Shown here one piece after another: positions 7,612-14,079 of a stretch of DNA of 26,535 nucleotides (its first letter is position 1; each line of letters starts with the position of its first letter). This stretch comes from Acidobacteriota bacterium (GTDB lineage: Bacteria > Acidobacteriota > Terriglobia > Terriglobales > Acidobacteriaceae), in the NCBI GenBank assembly GCA_021799405.1, contig JAJZAL010000047.1:1-26535 (forward strand), written 5' to 3'. The position numbers and the translations under genes were made by a program. The notes under the pieces were generated by a model that was not told the DNA's origin, made no database searches, and saw nothing but the letters and a program-made list of their open reading frames with translations.

Positions 7612-8901
7612 TCATGGCTTGACCTGCTCCTGGCGTGACAGCTTCATCACCTGCGACCCAGCCAGCAGAAATGCCCCCACGCCGTAGTTGAAACTTGATG
7701 ATGGGCGGTAGTAGGCCGGAGCCGCGCCGGTCTGTTGAATATTGCCAAGCCGCCCATCCGCATAGATTTGATGAACGAGTCCGCTCCATGCCCGCCGAAT
7801 CACAGGCTCGTACTTCGAGCGGCTCAATACGCCATGATTCACGCCCCATGCCAGCGCATAGGTCATCAAAGCCGAACCGGAGGTTTCCGGCGCGGGATAA
7901 GCAGCAGCATCCAGCAAATTCGAGTGCCACAAGCCGCTCTTCCTGTCCTGCAGCGTCGCCACTTCGGCGGCCATCTGGCGCAGCTGCGTTTCAAACCTGC
8001 CGCGCGTTGGATAATCCTGCGGCATATACTCCAGAGTTCGCACCAGTCCGGCCATCACCCAGCCTTCCCCGCGCGACCAGAAAACCGGCTTCCCATTCGG
8101 GCCCTTCGCGTGCAGAAAAGTGATGTCGCGATAGAAGAGATGCCAGTGCGGGTCATAGAGTCTCTTGGATGTCTGCCACCAGTGCTGGTTCAGGTAGGCC
8201 AGATATTTCGCGTCTCGCGTCGCGGCATACATCCGCGACCATACGGGCGGAGCCATAAACAGCGAGTCGCACCACCACCACGAAATCTGCGCCTGGTTCG
8301 CGGGAATATGCGCTTCTGCCCCAGCCTGCAGCCGATTCAGCGCCGCCTGCGTTGCCTCAATCTCGCTCGGCTTCCAGTCCTTCAGATAAAGCTCGGCATA
8401 GGTCTGCCCGATGCACTGGTCATCGGCAACCGGGACCTTCGATTCCAACTGCCAATGGAACTTCTCGCCCATCTCCTCCATCGCCTTGCGATAACGCGCA
8501 TCGTGCAAAGAATCAGCAGCCGCCATAAAACCCGCATACAGCGTGCCCCACGTCCAGTTCTGCCCGAAATACGGCTTTGCCTGCGCAAGTTCCCAGTCGC
8601 CGACCTTGCGCATCGCCTTGCGTACCGCGCGCGGACGCATCGACCCGGAAAGGTTTTTCGCCCGTGCGCCGGGGTTCGCCGGGGCCGACCCAAAATGCTG
8701 TGCAATGTCTCCTTGAATTCCCGCCTGCTGCTTTGGTGTGATCCGGGACTCCTGCGCAACCGCGAACGGCAGCACCATGCAGCCGGCAAGCGCCAGTACC
8801 ACAATCTTGTGTGCCTGAGGCTTGAAATGGAGATCTCTCGGTTTCCATTCCATCGTGGGCAAGGTCATTTCAGGTGAGCGGAGATGCAGCAATTTGGCCA
8901 T
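7612..8901 (-). CDS. Secreted GH105 unsaturated rhamnogalacturonyl hydrolase (YteR/YesR-like)
   Basis: 429 residues from ATG 8901; ATGs at 8868 and 8853 are alternatives and none has a well-spaced Shine-Dalgarno. GH105 enzymes remove the terminal 4,5-unsaturated galacturonate left by rhamnogalacturonan lyases. The (alpha/alpha)6-barrel signatures are present: ADDQCIGQTYAELY (159-172), WWWCDSLFMAPP with the likely catalytic D212, FWSRGEGW (274-281) and PETSGSALMTYALAWG near the C-terminus. A hydrophobic signal segment (about 32-48) ends AVAQE, with predicted cleavage after AVA. The LAGC at 38-41 resembles a lipobox, but it sits inside the hydrophobic core. Together with the divergent GH106 gene and the rha operon, it points to rhamnogalacturonan (pectin) use. 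Exact substrate is inferred; some GH105 members act on ulvan or other uronate ends. Confidence 0.88.
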   Translation of the reverse strand: MAKLLHLRSPEMTLPTMEWKPRDLHFKPQAHKIVVLALAGCMVLPFAVAQESRITPKQQAGIQGDIAQHFGSAPANPGARAKNLSGSMRPRAVRKAMRKVGDWELAQAKPYFGQNWTWGTLYAGFMAAADSLHDARYRKAMEEMGEKFHWQLESKVPVADDQCIGQTYAELYLKDWKPSEIEATQAALNRLQAGAEAHIPANQAQISWWWCDSLFMAPPVWSRMYAATRDAKYLAYLNQHWWQTSKRLYDPHWHLFYRDITFLHAKGPNGKPVFWSRGEGWVMAGLVRTLEYMPQDYPTRGRFETQLRQMAAEVATLQDRKSGLWHSNLLDAAAYPAPETSGSALMTYALAWGVNHGVLSRSKYEPVIRRAWSGLVHQIYADGRLGNIQQTGAAPAYYRPSSSFNYGVGAFLLAGSQVMKLSRQEQVKP

Positions 8902-8914
8902 TCCTTCACGCTAC

Positions 8915-8939
8915 CGCCAATCCTCATGGGCGCCAATCC
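8915..8939. repeat. 9-bp direct repeat in the GH105/GH106 divergent promoter region
   Basis: CGCCAATCC occurs at 8915-8923 and again at 8931-8939, a 16-bp period. Tandem half-sites of this kind are used by AraC-family and some other activators, so it is a candidate regulator site for the divergent GH105 and GH106 genes. No binding protein is identifiable here. Confidence 0.4.
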
Positions 8940-8944
8940 GCAAA

Positions 8945-8956
8945 TGTCAATAGACA
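8945..8956. promoter_or_regulatory. Inverted repeat TGTC-N4-GACA beside the GH106 promoter
   Basis: TGTCAATAGACA has 4-bp arms. Its right half overlaps the proposed -35 box of the GH106 promoter, and on the minus strand its left part reads TTGACA. It is short, so chance is plausible. Confidence 0.25.
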
Positions 8957-8979
8957 GTGCGTTTCAGTGACGATATAAC
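8951..8979 (+). promoter_or_regulatory. Candidate promoter of the GH106 gene
   Basis: TAGACA (8951-8956) and TATAAC (8974-8979) are spaced by exactly 17 bp, each 5 of 6 to the sigma-70 consensus. A start near 8986 would give a leader of about 58 nt before TTG 9044. Confidence 0.55.
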
Positions 8980-9030
8980 GGCTTGCGGGACATTTCCTTC
9001 CAATTCACTACGGCCCTGCCGGTCAGGCTC

Positions 9031-9037
9031 AAAGGAG
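9031..9037 (+). promoter_or_regulatory. Ribosome binding site fixing a TTG start for GH106
   Basis: AAAGGAG lies 6 nt before TTG 9044. Starting here gives a clean signal peptide. An ATG at 8957 would lie within the promoter spacer and add 29 residues without a Shine-Dalgarno. Confidence 0.75.
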
Positions 9038-9043
9038 AATTCG

Positions 9044-11794
9044 TTGCCCTCCAATCTTCGCCCCAAAATCTGCATCGCACTTCTGCTGGGCTCATCCCTT
9101 TGGGCGCAGGCACAAACGCCGCTCGCGCAGCTTGAAAAGACATTTCAGAATCCACCAGGCAACGCGCGGCCCATGGTGCGCTGGTGGTGGTTTGGCCCTG
9201 CCGTCACCAAGCCGGAGATTCTGCGTGAAGAACAGCAGATGAAGGCCGGCGGATTTGGCGGCTTCGTCATTCATTACGTCTATCCCATGGCGCTCGATGA
9301 TCCGCAGACGGGTTTCCGCAATCTGCCGTTTCTTTCGCCGCAGTTTCTCAGCGATGTTGCCTACGCCAATCAGCAGGCACATCGCCTTGGCCTCCGCGCC
9401 GGGCTTGCGCTTGCCAGCGGCTGGCCCTACGGCGGACCAAGCACGCCAATCACACAGGCTTCTGCCGACATCCGCCAGCGGAAGACGCTGCTCCAGCCCG
9501 GCCAGTCGTCCGTCGCCATCCCGGCACTCGAACACGGCGAAAGCCTCATCGCGGCCTTCCTCGGACCAGCCTCGCAAAACGAGCCGGCTTCGGCGCAAAC
9601 TCAACTGCCAACCCCGCCAGTCGGCGCAACCCGCCTGATCATCCCGCCTGAGGTCGTCACAAACGGCAGCGCCGTCTACTGGTACATCCAGAGCCGCACG
9701 GGCCAACAGGTCAAGCGCGCCGCGCTCGACGCCAACGGCTTCGTGCTCGATCACTTCTCCCATACAGCCGTCGAGAGTTACCTCGGCAAAGTCGCAGACA
9801 AGCTCATCGGCGCCTTCGGCAACGATCCGCCCGATTCTGTCTTCAGTGACTCGCTGGAAGTCTTTGGTGCGGATTGGACTCCAAAATTCCCCGAAGAGTT
9901 TCGTACCCTCCGCGGCTACAGTATTCTTCCCTATCTGCCTGACCTCTTTACGCCTCATCCGGACGCCCAGGCACTCGCCGTGCGCCATGACTGGGGCTTG
10001 ACCCTCACCCAGCTCATCGACAAAAACTACCTCACACAAATCAACGACTGGGCAAACGATCACCACACCCTGTTCCGCTCGCAGACCTACGGCTACCCGG
10101 CTGTCTCCATGTCGAGTAACAGCCTCGTTGATCTGCCTGAAGGCGAAGGCCCGCAATGGCGGCAATTTTCGTTCATGCGATGGGAATCCTCGGCAGGCCA
10201 CATCTACGGCCGCCCCATCATTTCCTCAGAAACCTTCACATGGTTGCACTCGCCGGCTTTCCGCGCCACCCCGCTCGATATGCAAGAGGAAGCCAATCGA
10301 TTTTTCCTCGAAGGCAGCAATCAAATCTATTGCCACGGCTGGCCGTACTCACCGCCCTCCGCCGGCGAACCCGGCTGGAGCTTCTACGCCGCTGCCGTCT
10401 TCAATGCGCACAACCCCTGGTGGATCGTCATGCCCGACGTCACCAGCTACCTGCAGCGCATCAGCTGGATCCTGCGGCAGGGCCAGCCCGCCAACCGCGT
10501 CGCTATCTACCTGCCGGAGGATGACGCATGGGCGGCTTTCGTTCCCGGCAAGGCATCGCTCACCGCCGTCATGTCACGCTGGATCACACCGGCTCTCACG
10601 CAGGCCGTCGAAAATGCGGGCTACAACTTCGACTACATTGATGCGGCGGCGATCAAGGCACGCGGTATTCACTACCCTGTTCTCATCCTGCCCAACGTCG
10701 ATCGCATCTCTCCAGCTACGCTCTCACGCGTCGAACAATACGCCCAATCCGGCGGCCATGTCATCGCCATAGGACGCATTCCCGAGCGCGCGCCCGGATT
10801 CCTGCACTACGCGCAGATCTCAGCTCAGGTATCGCGGGCTTCCCACGGTTTCTTCGATCACCCCGACGCGCATGTCCAATACATCTCCAGCGTCGAGGCT
10901 CTCGGTAACGCGCTGCATCAGATGGCGTCGCCCGGCATGCAACTCTCGCCGGCCGCGCCCCGCGTCGGCTTCATCCGCCGCAGGCTTCCCGATGCCGATA
11001 TCTATTTCATCGCGAATACCAGCAACGTTACCGTCGACGCAATGGCCCGCCTGCGCTCCAACTATCGCTCCGGAACCTGGCTGAACCCATACAACGGCAA
11101 AGCCATGGAAGCTCTCAGCCACAACGGTGCATGGCCGATTCACCTACCTCCCTACGGCTCGGCGGTCCTGCTACTGCACCATGGCCCGCTCCACAACGCG
11201 GCGCCTCCGCAGACCAGCGAGCAGCAGATTGCCCACTTGAGCCACGACTGGACCGTTGACTTCTCTCGTCTCCATCTGCAACGCAAAATGCAATCTCTCG
11301 CTTCGTGGACAAACGACCCGAAGACCATCTACTACTCGGGCGTTGCCACCTATCACCGTGACTTCAGCATCCGCACCAGTGATCTCAACCACAGCCAGAT
11401 TCTTCTCAGCTTCGGCCATGGCACGCCCATCCGGAAACCTGCCCATCCGCTCCACATGGGCACGCAGGCCTGGTATGACCCGCCAATTCACGTTGCTGCC
11501 GTTGTCCTTATCAACGGCAAGCGTGCCGGCGCTCTATGGCATCCGCCCTACCAACTCGATGTCACTCACCTGCTGAAGCCCGGCGTCAATCAAATTGAGG
11601 TCCGCGTTGCCAACACCGCGATGAATGAAATGTCCGGTAAGGCGTTGCCCAGTTACCGGCTGCTCTGGGCGCGTTTTGGACGCCGATTCACACCGCAGCA
11701 AACCAATCTTATCCGCCCGCTGCCCTCGGGGCTGCTTGGCAAAGTGACGTTGCTGCGGCGCATAGCACGAACCGTTCCCATACCGGTACAATGA
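9044..11794 (+). CDS. Secreted GH106 alpha-L-rhamnosidase
   Basis: 916 residues from TTG 9044. The mature protein opens with RPMVRWWWFGPAVTKPEIL, then MKAGGFGGFVIHYVYP, the hallmark start of the GH106 TIM barrel. Other conserved segments are FSDSLEVFGADWTP, SSETFTWLHS with E396, and LEGSNQIYCHGWPYSPP around residue 423; the catalytic acids of the family lie in such segments, but I cannot assign them with certainty. The C-terminal part (about 740-916) looks like an all-beta accessory/galactose-binding-like region. An N-terminal signal peptide ends AQA-Q (about residue 23). The enzyme would release alpha-linked L-rhamnose from pectic or other glycans in the periplasm or outside. It is divergent from GH105, and its product feeds the neighbouring rha operon. 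Confidence 0.92.
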   Translation: MPSNLRPKICIALLLGSSLWAQAQTPLAQLEKTFQNPPGNARPMVRWWWFGPAVTKPEILREEQQMKAGGFGGFVIHYVYPMALDDPQTGFRNLPFLSPQFLSDVAYANQQAHRLGLRAGLALASGWPYGGPSTPITQASADIRQRKTLLQPGQSSVAIPALEHGESLIAAFLGPASQNEPASAQTQLPTPPVGATRLIIPPEVVTNGSAVYWYIQSRTGQQVKRAALDANGFVLDHFSHTAVESYLGKVADKLIGAFGNDPPDSVFSDSLEVFGADWTPKFPEEFRTLRGYSILPYLPDLFTPHPDAQALAVRHDWGLTLTQLIDKNYLTQINDWANDHHTLFRSQTYGYPAVSMSSNSLVDLPEGEGPQWRQFSFMRWESSAGHIYGRPIISSETFTWLHSPAFRATPLDMQEEANRFFLEGSNQIYCHGWPYSPPSAGEPGWSFYAAAVFNAHNPWWIVMPDVTSYLQRISWILRQGQPANRVAIYLPEDDAWAAFVPGKASLTAVMSRWITPALTQAVENAGYNFDYIDAAAIKARGIHYPVLILPNVDRISPATLSRVEQYAQSGGHVIAIGRIPERAPGFLHYAQISAQVSRASHGFFDHPDAHVQYISSVEALGNALHQMASPGMQLSPAAPRVGFIRRRLPDADIYFIANTSNVTVDAMARLRSNYRSGTWLNPYNGKAMEALSHNGAWPIHLPPYGSAVLLLHHGPLHNAAPPQTSEQQIAHLSHDWTVDFSRLHLQRKMQSLASWTNDPKTIYYSGVATYHRDFSIRTSDLNHSQILLSFGHGTPIRKPAHPLHMGTQAWYDPPIHVAAVVLINGKRAGALWHPPYQLDVTHLLKPGVNQIEVRVANTAMNEMSGKALPSYRLLWARFGRRFTPQQTNLIRPLPSGLLGKVTLLRRIARTVPIPVQ

Positions 11795-11849
11795 ATTGCC
11801 TCTGTTCTTCAAATCTCTGACTGAGTAGGAATTCTCGCGATTCAGAAAT

Positions 11850-12332
11850 ATGGCAAGAAAAACAAAATCCAGCCTCGCCGAGCAGCTGCGCCAGTCCCGG
11901 CCCTTTTCCAGCCTTGAAGAGGAAACCTACCTGAGCCTCATGCGCACCAGCGCCGAGCTTTCTCATCGAATCGACCAGTTCTTCAAGCCTTTCGGAATCA
12001 CGCAATCCCAGTACAACGTACTGCGCATTCTCCGCGGCGCTGGCCCGGAAGGGCTCGGCCGCAACGAAATTGCTGCGCGGATGGTTACACCGACCCCTGA
12101 CGCTTCCCGCATCCTCGACCGCCTCGAAGAATCAGGGTGGGTTCGCCGCAAGCGCAGCGCCGATGATCGCCGTCAGGTAACCAGCTGCATTACCGCCGCC
12201 GGTCAGAGACTCTTGAAGAAGATCGAGCAGCCGCTGGTCGCCTTTCATAAGGGCCAATTTCCGGGCGTGAAGATCGCTGACCTGCGCTGCATGATCCGCC
12301 TGTTGGACGGCCTCCGCAACCAGCAGTCCTGA
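11850..12332 (+). CDS. MarR-family transcriptional regulator
   Basis: 160 residues with the winged-helix MarR fold. A dimerisation helix runs through about 20-50 (LSLMRTSAELSHRIDQFFKP), followed by GITQSQYNVLRIL, the recognition region PTPDASRILDRLEESGWVRR (about 82-101), and the wing SADDRRQVTSCITAAGQ. MarR proteins are dimeric repressors or activators released by small ligands or thiol oxidation. The ligand is unknown here. The start ATG 11850 has only a distant, weak TAGGAA upstream. It lies 55 bp after the GH106 gene and 61 bp before a VOC dioxygenase-like gene. In Bacillus, MarR-type MhqR/YodB control similar VOC proteins in response to quinones. A perfect 12-bp palindrome downstream (12372-12383) is a good candidate for its operator. 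Confidence 0.9.
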   Translation: MARKTKSSLAEQLRQSRPFSSLEEETYLSLMRTSAELSHRIDQFFKPFGITQSQYNVLRILRGAGPEGLGRNEIAARMVTPTPDASRILDRLEESGWVRRKRSADDRRQVTSCITAAGQRLLKKIEQPLVAFHKGQFPGVKIADLRCMIRLLDGLRNQQS

Positions 12333-12363
12333 ACTCCCGGAATCTTTTTCCGTTCTTCCTGCC

Positions 12364-12383
12364 TCTAATGAGTGTTGCAACAC
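12364..12383 (+). promoter_or_regulatory. Candidate MarR operator over the VOC gene promoter
   Basis: GTGTTGCAACAC (12372-12383) is a perfect 12-bp palindrome. It starts 2 bp after TCTAAT (12364-12369), a 5-of-6 match to a -10 box, so a bound dimer would cover the transcription start. No good -35 was found. Confidence 0.5.
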
Positions 12384-12393
12384 GGAGTTTCCT

Positions 12394-13305
12394 GTGAACA
12401 CTCTTTCCAGCACACCGCCGGATATCGGCATCCATCCCTCCGGGCGCCGCCTTCCCGCGACCACGCACTTGGGGCGCGTTCGTCTGGCAGTCTCAAGCCT
12501 TGAGCGCTCCCTTCGCTTCTATACCGAGGTCGTTGGTTTGCAATGCGTGCAATCCGATGCCCGCCACGCCCGCCTTGCTCCGCAGGGTTCCGGCAACGTC
12601 CTGCTTGAACTGGAGTTGTCGCCCGGTGTACAGCCGATCGCGCCCGGATCGCGGCTGGGCCTCTATCACACGGCTTTCCTGCTCCCAGGCCGCGAATATC
12701 TCGGCGCCTTTGTGCGTCACCTCAGGCAACAGGGCGTCCCTTTTGGCGCCGGCGATCACATCTACAGCGAAGCCATCTATCTGACCGATCCGGACGGCCT
12801 CACCGTCGAGGTCTATGCGGACCGCGAGCGTTCTAACTGGCAGTTCGAAGGCCGGGAGATCGTCAGCGCAACGAACCCTGTCCGCCTTCAGGACCTGACC
12901 GCACTCTCCGGCGAGCCGTGGCGCGGAGCGCCATCTGGCACAACAGTTGGTCACATACATCTATATGTCGGTCATCTCGATCAGGCTGCGGCCTTCTATC
13001 ATCAGGCTCTCGGCCTCGATCTCGTTACCTGGCGCTATCCGGGTGCGCTGTTTCTCTCCGCTGGGGGATACCATCATCACGTCGCAGTCAATTCGTGGGC
13101 GGCAGGCTCCCCGGCGGCCTCTGACAAAGAGGCGCGCCTGCTTGTCTGGGAACTCGTTCTGCCCACTCCGGAAGATGTCGCTCGCACAGCAACCCGCCTT
13201 CACGCAACAGGTTTTCAGCAAAGCTCCCGCATCGCAGACACCGTCATCTTCGGCGATCCATGGGGCATTCAGGTTGCTCTCAAATCTCAAGTAGCCCAGA
13301 ATTAA
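12394..13305 (+). CDS. Two-module VOC protein, catechol 2,3-dioxygenase/CatE-like
   Basis: 303 residues from GTG 12394, with GGAG 6 nt upstream. There are two vicinal-oxygen-chelate modules: the first about 25-145 (HLGRVRLAVSSLERSLRFY, then GLYHTAFLLPGRE, then YLTDPDGLTVEVYADR), the second about 163-297 (GHIHLYVGHLDQAAAFYHQ, then GGYHHHVAVNSW). This arrangement matches CatE/MhqO-type ring-cleaving or glyoxalase-like proteins of Bacillus, which need Fe(II) held by two His and one Glu. At the end of the second module the acidic ligand position reads GIQVAL (Q293), while the first module retains E in VEVY. The metal site may therefore be unusual. Substrate unknown; a role in quinone or aromatic detoxification is inferred from the adjacent MarR gene. 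It is followed 44 bp later by a universal stress protein. Confidence 0.82.
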   Translation: MNTLSSTPPDIGIHPSGRRLPATTHLGRVRLAVSSLERSLRFYTEVVGLQCVQSDARHARLAPQGSGNVLLELELSPGVQPIAPGSRLGLYHTAFLLPGREYLGAFVRHLRQQGVPFGAGDHIYSEAIYLTDPDGLTVEVYADRERSNWQFEGREIVSATNPVRLQDLTALSGEPWRGAPSGTTVGHIHLYVGHLDQAAAFYHQALGLDLVTWRYPGALFLSAGGYHHHVAVNSWAAGSPAASDKEARLLVWELVLPTPEDVARTATRLHATGFQQSSRIADTVIFGDPWGIQVALKSQVAQN

Positions 13306-13340
13306 GCTGTCAAGCAGTCGCCCGTTGTTCCAGTTTTGCA

Positions 13341-13345
13341 GGAGG
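13341..13345 (+). promoter_or_regulatory. Ribosome binding site fixing the universal stress protein start
   Basis: GGAGG precedes ATG 13350 by 4 nt. It rules out the in-frame ATG at 13260, which lies inside the VOC gene. Confidence 0.7.
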
Positions 13346-13349
13346 GCAA

Positions 13350-13832
13350 ATGTTCGATCGCATTCTCATTGCCTACGATGGATCCGCCGAGTCCGATATG
13401 GCCCTGCGGACCGGTCTCGATCTCGCAAAGGCGCTCCGCTCGTCTGCTGCCCTGGTCACTGTCCTTGAACCGCTGCCTGGATACATCAGCATTGCCGGAA
13501 GCGTAGCACCGGAGCTTCCCACGGAAATGCGGCACGAGCGCCGCGATCATCTCGAGAAACTTCAGTCCCGCGCGAGTAAACTCGCCGAAGAGAGAGGAGT
13601 ACCCCTGGAAACCGTGCTCCTGGAAGGCGCAGAAGTCGACAGCATCCTCGAAGCGGTTCGCAGCGCTCACGCAGATCTCCTGGTTGTCGGTCTGCGGCGC
13701 CACGCAGCGGCTGTCCAGTGGGCAGGAACCTTCCGGCACATCGCGAATGAGAGCCCCTGCCCCATTCTTGCGGTCTCCTGCCACTCCGAGCCTGGGGGAA
13801 AAGCTTCACAGCTACAAGCTGCAGGGGAATGA
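13350..13832 (+). CDS. Universal stress protein (UspA family) with altered nucleotide motif
   Basis: 160 residues from ATG 13350, the normal UspA length. It begins MFDRILIAYDGSAES, the usual first strand with the conserved Asp (D10). The ATP-binding type has G-x2-G-x9-G-S/T. Here the corresponding region is VVGLRRHAAAVQWAGTF: G114 and G126-T127 are present, but the second glycine is replaced by arginine (R117) and the spacing is one residue shorter. The protein may therefore not bind ATP in the usual way (inference). The end PCPILAV is typical. It lies 44 bp after the VOC gene and probably shares its transcript, which would put it under the same MarR regulator. It is likely a cytoplasmic stress or redox protein. 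Confidence 0.88.
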   Translation: MFDRILIAYDGSAESDMALRTGLDLAKALRSSAALVTVLEPLPGYISIAGSVAPELPTEMRHERRDHLEKLQSRASKLAEERGVPLETVLLEGAEVDSILEAVRSAHADLLVVGLRRHAAAVQWAGTFRHIANESPCPILAVSCHSEPGGKASQLQAAGE

Positions 13833-13833
13833 A

Positions 13834-13859
13834 ATGCCGGCATCCCCATAAGCGATGCC
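13834..13859. other. Hairpin-forming sequence after the universal stress gene
   Basis: GGCATC (13839-13844) and GATGCC (13854-13859) form a 6-bp stem with a 9-nt loop. It overlaps a 10-bp palindrome ATGCCGGCAT (13834-13843) just after the stop codon. No T-run follows, so a terminator role is only possible. The rest of the 247-bp gap to 14080 holds the CRP-like site and nothing else I recognise. Confidence 0.25.
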
Positions 13860-14006
13860 ACCTTGCATGGATCATGACCCCGGCATCACCCCCCCACGGG
13901 TTCTCACACTTCAGCGGCAAGCGGACCCCGCGATCTCGCCGCATTTCGGCAATCTCATCCCCTGTTAACTTAGTCGTGAACCTAAGCGGTTGAGCAAGGT
14001 CAATGC

Positions 14007-14022
14007 TGTGATTTGCGTCACA
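14007..14022. promoter_or_regulatory. CRP/FNR-family operator upstream of the TPR/FG-GAP gene
   Basis: TGTGATTTGCGTCACA is a perfect TGTGA-N6-TCACA, the core consensus of E. coli CRP. It ends 57 bp before ATG 14080. Acidobacterial CRP/FNR homologues exist, but their effectors are mostly unknown. A weak -10-like GATAAG lies at 14062-14067, which would give an almost leaderless transcript. Confidence 0.55.
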
Positions 14023-14079
14023 CAAACTTCAGCTCCACGGTGAAAGGGTGGCGCGCGTGCTGATAAGCTTAAGCCGTCG

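Noticed and set aside
8779..8790. Lipobox LAGC making GH105 a lipoprotein
   Set aside because: The Cys lies in the middle of the hydrophobic segment and is followed by more hydrophobic residues and an AVA-Q signal peptidase I site; possible but not favoured.
7735..8877. 380-codon plus-strand frame under GH105
   Set aside because: GH105 on the minus strand has clear catalytic motifs and a signal peptide; the plus-strand frame is rich in Arg and Pro without pattern.
8922..8950. Minus-strand promoter for GH105 from TTGACA at 8950-8945
   Set aside because: At spacings of 16, 17 or 18 bp the -10 positions read CATGAG, ATGAGG or TGAGGA, none acceptable.
14061..14074. Short palindromes TAAGCTTA and GCTTAAGC before the TPR/FG-GAP gene
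   Set aside because: 8-bp palindromes occur often by chance and have no further symmetry around them.
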